Positions 24,201-26,100 of a stretch of 26,100 bases of DNA are shown piece by piece (the first letter of the stretch is position 1; the number at the start of each line of letters is the position of its first letter). The notes below the pieces were generated by a model. That model saw nothing but the letters and a program-made list of their open reading frames with translations. It did no database searches and had not been told where the DNA came from. The DNA is taken from contig CAZJGF010000007.1 of the NCBI GenBank assembly GCA_964545665.1, positions 1-26,100 of the forward strand, in the 5' to 3' direction. The translations under genes were made by a program, and so were the position numbers. The DNA is from CAZJGF01 sp964545665. Lineage in GTDB: Bacteria; Chloroflexota; Dehalococcoidia; GIF9; AB-539-J10.

Positions 24201-24517
24201 AAATTGGTCAAAATGAGACTGGGAAATGTACGTGTATAGCGTTTTAGCTGATCGCCACTCTCAATGTAGTCAAGATTCTCCACGAATGGCCCTTTTGCTT
24301 CAATATAACCAACTATGTTTTGCTTGCCATCCCAAATTCTAAAATCAGGGTTACCTGCCTCAGTCTTCTTAGGCGATGTGGTAACATGGATGTGCTTTTT
24401 GCCAATGGAATCAGCAAAAGCCCTGAGAAGGTCCTCTAAACTTGAGTAATAGCTTTCCTCTCGAGCATCGCCTGTCTGGGCAACCTCAAATATTCTTTTG
24501 AGATATGCTTTCAGCAT
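21290..24517 (-). CDS. Single-chain restriction-methylation enzyme (type IIG-like)
   Basis: A 1075-residue enzyme that should both cut and adenine-methylate DNA. The N-terminus carries a PD-(D/E)xK nuclease site: P57-D58 in GNPDFRIW and E73-A74-K75 in YIEAKGP, with QLKRY (90-94) after it. The N6-adenine methylase has the RRGVYYTPESVVSYI segment (from 318), motif I VLDPAAGTLTFLAEA (around 357-371, with Leu at 365 where Gly is more usual), and catalytic motif IV NPPY (480-483). The C-terminal 500 residues should include the target-recognition domain. No helicase motifs are seen, and the length is too short for type ISP, so type IIG is favoured. It follows rnhA on the same strand. Specificity cannot be predicted here. 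Confidence 0.88.
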   Translation of the reverse strand: MLKAYLKRIFEVAQTGDAREESYYSSLEDLLRAFADSIGKKHIHVTTSPKKTEAGNPDFRIWDGKQNIVGYIEAKGPFVENLDYIESGDQLKRYTRTFPSLILTNFFEFRLYRNGELIDTVLLARPFIIHELRTVPPVENKDNFLNLLDKFFSFSLPKVYTAESLAVELAKRTKFLKEQVILEELKGDKAPIIGFYEAFQKYLIAGLTKDGFADLYAQTITYGLFAARTRCENGFNRKLAYDYIPRTIGILRDVFRFISLGELPRQMEWIVDDISGVLSVADVNEILGKFYREGKGKDPVYYFYETFLAEYNPEERERRGVYYTPESVVSYIVRSLNSILKECFDKDIGFASKGVTVLDPAAGTLTFLAEASKLAAEEFTAKYGEGAKRSFVKEHILKNFLAFELMMAPYAIGHLKIAFLLEELGYRLVEDERFKFYLTNTLEMEELEQTVLPGMSSLAEESHLAGKVKKEKPILVILGNPPYSGTSANLSEKEMTVEKGNRYITNFQIQEDKLHGGYKLIPQAKEAKRKMKIKQKTWIGELIEYYKVVDGQWLGERNPKWLQDDYVKFVRFAQWKIDQNGEGVLGFITNHSYLDNPTFRGMRQSLMNSFDEIYVLDLHGNSLKKEKCPDGSKDENVFDIQQGVAISLFIRKKGLEKKVFHSECWGLREDKYNWLSKNGIKTTEWQEIKPKSEFYLFIPREEAFLEAYNRYPKVTDIFPVNSVGLVTSRDNFVVDSDRQDLVGRIEVFRDKELSDDAICQAFGLKDKANWKLTKSREAVSEDENWQEAITQTLYRPFDVRWIFYHDELIERSRKEVMHHMMKENLAICVGRAGQVVGLEKPWNIVFCSEFIEDFNLFYRGGNVNFPLYLYSDKGDMFSHEEAQERRPNLDPKLLESLAEAYGKESMPLDIFHYIYGVLYSSIYRNKYAEFLKIDFPRVPFGKDYELFSRTGKYGKQLVDLHLLKSAELDNPIARFQGGGDNHVEKPRYNEERKRVYINDGQYFEGIDKEAWEYQIGGYQVLDKWLKDRKGRKLSLEDIKHYCQVVTALKKTIEVQQEIDSLYPHIERETINVNAI

Positions 24518-24567
24518 TTTGCTCTTTTCAGTAATTCTAAATCCTTAAGCACGGCATCGCATATAAC

Positions 24568-24649
24568 GACTTGCATGCTTGGGAAATTGCCAAAGCCACT
24601 TACGTAAGCAAACCGTAAAACATGCAGTCATGTGAAGTTTCCAAAACTT
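24568..24649. repeat. Cluster of inverted repeats between rnhA and the restriction gene
   Basis: This short interval holds several dyads. GACTTGCATG (24568-24577) pairs with CATGCAGTC (24621-24629) with one unpaired base. CTTACGTAAG (24599-24608) is a perfect 10-bp palindrome. ACATG/CATGT closes a four-base loop at 24620-24633. AAGTTT/AAACTT (24635-24649) forms a hairpin across the rnhA stop. None has a T tract, so termination is unproven. Confidence 0.45.
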
Positions 24650-25067
24650 AACGTCCTTCGAAAGCCTCATTTAGAAGCCTATCAACCTTCTTGACGGATG
24701 GATTTGTGCGTTCGACATGCTGGTAGATAACCTCTTGGAATACTTGCTCATGCCTTTTCACCTCATAAAACAGAGAACGTAGCTCTTCATTTTTCAGACG
24801 CCAGGTGCCATTCATGTGGTTAACAACAAGTTGGCTATCCGTAAAGCAACATACCCGACCGCGTGTATACTTCGCACAGAGGTCCAACCCTCTAATCAGT
24901 GCCTTGTACTCCGCACGGTTGTTTGTTGTATGACCGATACACTCCGCGTGCTTGTCCAATTCCTGATTCGCTTCGTTCAGAATAAGCAGTCCAATAGCTC
25001 CTGGTCCAGGATTGCCTCGACAGCCCCCATCGGAAAACAATTTCACTTCTCTTATGAAGCCATCCAT
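24648..25067 (-). CDS. rnhA: Ribonuclease HI
   Basis: Degrades RNA in RNA-DNA hybrids such as R-loops and primers. 139 residues with the four-acid active site intact: D13 in FSDGGCRGNPG, E53 in NRAEYKA, D77 in FTDSQLVV and D129 in KKVDRLLNEA. There is no N-terminal hybrid-binding domain. GGAG five bases before the ATG supports the start. A minus-strand promoter is possible upstream (TATACT at 25103-25108). It lies between an unknown gene and the restriction-methylation gene; whether it belongs functionally to them is not shown by the sequence. Confidence 0.93.
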   Translation of the reverse strand: MDGFIREVKLFSDGGCRGNPGPGAIGLLILNEANQELDKHAECIGHTTNNRAEYKALIRGLDLCAKYTRGRVCCFTDSQLVVNHMNGTWRLKNEELRSLFYEVKRHEQVFQEVIYQHVERTNPSVKKVDRLLNEAFEGR

Positions 25068-25102
25068 CCACGCTCCATCACTCTGGACATTTTACATAAC
25101 TT

Positions 25103-25130
25103 AGTATATACGAAAATTTGTTTTTGTTCA
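25103..25130 (-). promoter_or_regulatory. Possible rnhA promoter
   Basis: On the minus strand TATACT (25108 to 25103, 5 of 6) follows TGAACA (25130 to 25125, 4 of 6) with a 16-base spacer. The leader before the rnhA ATG would be about 30 bases. Confidence 0.35.
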
Positions 25131-25174
25131 GTAGCTTATTGCCATAGGTGGTAAATGCCCTGATCTCTGTCAAA

Positions 25175-25198
25175 GCAGATTACACAAGTGTAATCTGC
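25175..25198. repeat. Perfect 11+11 bp palindrome, operator-like
   Basis: GCAGATTACAC (25175-25185) is followed, after two A bases, by its exact reverse complement (25188-25198). The two-base centre suits a dimeric repressor or activator site better than an RNA hairpin. It lies about 108 bases upstream of rnhA and about 57 bases before the likely start of a possible plus-strand transcript. As a minus-strand hairpin it is followed by TTT, so a weak terminator for the unknown edge gene is the alternative. Confidence 0.6.
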
Positions 25199-25231
25199 AT
25201 CAAAAACAGCAACATTGTAAGGGTAATGTCG

Positions 25232-25352
25232 TATAATACCCCTTGGGTGAGAGATATCCAGCTCGGGACAGAGGATCGGGATTGCTAACCTGCCTTTGCA
25301 TTATGGCAAGGTGCCTCCGTGGCTATTTGGGCAGAGCGAAGCGCAGCCTTTT
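25232..25352 (+). ncRNA. Candidate small RNA region in a 310-bp gene-free interval
   Basis: The interval 25068-25377 has no convincing open frame. On the plus strand a perfect TATAAT (25232-25237) could start a transcript near 25244; the -35 match (GCAACA) is poor. Downstream, ACCTGCC (25288-25294) pairs with GGCAAGGT (25305-25312) with one bulged A, and an imperfect hairpin capped by the stable GCGAAGC element (25330-25348) is followed by TTTT, as in an intrinsic terminator. This would give an RNA of about 110 bases. Evidence is structural only and weak. Confidence 0.2.
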
Positions 25353-25377
25353 GCACCGCGTTACCACATTTTCCATA

Positions 25378-26088
25378 CTATTTCTCTATTTTTATTCTAC
25401 TAAGTTCGTCAAGAAATAGCTTAGGCGAATAACCCGATAACCATTTATTGACGAAAAAACTATCCACAACTCCAAAGGCTAACCCCATAGCTGGGGACTC
25501 AGCATTAGCAACATTTGTTACTGCAAATCTAATTGCTCTGAAAGGTAGTGAATCTACTAAAGCTCTATTTCCTAGAGATTCTACGTAGAGCTTTTCAATA
25601 TCCCTTGCATCTTTGTTGGTGGCCTTTCTCAGCCACTTTCTAAAGTTTCTGGAGATCCTCTTTTGTCTTAATTTCCAAATATCCAAAAGCGCAATGGTGT
25701 CATTAGTAACTGCCTTGCGAATATCACGAATATTATTCAGTTCGAGTAGAGATATAAAACCGTCAAGATAATTTGAGCCTACGCCTGCCCTAGCTAGTTT
25801 ATCCCTCAATAATACTTCAGCTCCGTCCGACGTAAATAAATCTGCGCCATCAGACAGAGTAGACATGTATATTTCCATGTTAATTTCGGCAATTCTTAGG
25901 ACTAGATCGACAGGGTCTTTGATCCCTTCTAAACCTGGAACTCTCATTTGATTTGGACCAACACCTTCCAGTCTCCTCAAATTGAGCTTGGTGGACTCCT
26001 GTTTACTGTCCTGCATAACGAACACCAACTGTGAAAGGCCTGTATTCTTCATAATGTCTGTATAGCTTTCATGGACTATGTTCTTCAT
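25378..26088 (-). CDS. Hypothetical protein at the window edge
   Basis: An unrecognised protein of 236 visible residues, mostly helical and soluble. The N-terminal part has DPVDLVLRIAEINMEIYMSTLSDGADLF, the middle is strongly basic (KLRQKRISRNFRKWLRKATNKDARDIEKLY), and the C-terminus is a glycine/hydrophobic helix followed by LSGYSPKLFLDELSRI. No catalytic motif or transmembrane segment is evident. The ATG at 26088 has AAGGA about eight bases upstream, so it may be the true start, but the frame is still open to the window end and the gene could extend beyond. It lies upstream of rnhA and the restriction gene on the same strand. Confidence 0.6.
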   Translation of the reverse strand: MKNIVHESYTDIMKNTGLSQLVFVMQDSKQESTKLNLRRLEGVGPNQMRVPGLEGIKDPVDLVLRIAEINMEIYMSTLSDGADLFTSDGAEVLLRDKLARAGVGSNYLDGFISLLELNNIRDIRKAVTNDTIALLDIWKLRQKRISRNFRKWLRKATNKDARDIEKLYVESLGNRALVDSLPFRAIRFAVTNVANAESPAMGLAFGVVDSFFVNKWLSGYSPKLFLDELSRIKIEK

Positions 26089-26100
26089 GAAAAAATCCTT

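Noticed and set aside
25255..25375. tRNA gene or integron attC site in the interval before the edge gene.
   Set aside because: No cloverleaf or T-arm consensus; TAAC/GTTA boxes do not fit the RYYYAAC/GTTRRRY pattern.

Overview
The window looks like a piece of a bacterial chromosome from the Chloroflexota, most likely class Dehalococcoidia. This is inferred from gene content and order (rpsO-pnp-dapB-asd-dapA beside purA and a purF-purM-purH run, a small DUF5679-like zinc ribbon, and an Ino1/CDP-alcohol lipid cluster); no marker phylogeny could be run. A run of exactly 100 N (18753-18852) is a scaffold gap, so this is a draft or metagenome-derived assembly, and linkage across that point is not proven.

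Left part, 1-4641, plus strand: a zinc-ribbon mini-protein; an inositol-phospholipid cluster (myo-inositol-1-phosphate synthase, a GT4 glycosyltransferase, a CDP-alcohol phosphatidyltransferase); then purA. Converging on it from the minus strand is a tight five-gene operon, rpsO-pnp-dapB-asd-dapA (9924 down to 4682), combining ribosome/RNA turnover with three steps of the diaminopimelate/lysine route.

Middle part, 9957-17657, plus strand: a strong sigma70-type promoter divergent from rpsO drives purF-purM-purH, followed closely by a PPOX-type flavoprotein, a nicotinamidase/nicotinate phosphoribosyltransferase fusion (two successive NAD-salvage steps in one chain), and an ABC-2 ATPase/permease pair translationally coupled to it. 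The theme is purine and NAD nucleotide supply.

Around the gap: a divergent RNA 3'-phosphate cyclase on the minus strand (17700-18737), and on the plus strand two overlapping PAC2-family genes, the first cut by the gap.

Right part, about 20.4 kb to the end, minus strand: an accessory stretch that appears more AT-rich by eye. It carries a HicA/HicB toxin-antitoxin pair, two very small ORFs, a 1075-aa single-chain restriction-methylation enzyme, an RNase HI, a 310-bp non-coding interval with a perfect 11+11 bp palindrome and a possible plus-strand small RNA, and an unrecognised 236-aa protein at the window edge. I see no integrase, transposase, tRNA, rRNA or CRISPR. The least explained items are the divergent RtcA, the tandem PAC2 pair, the NAD-salvage fusion, and the palindrome/candidate-RNA interval beside the unknown edge gene.
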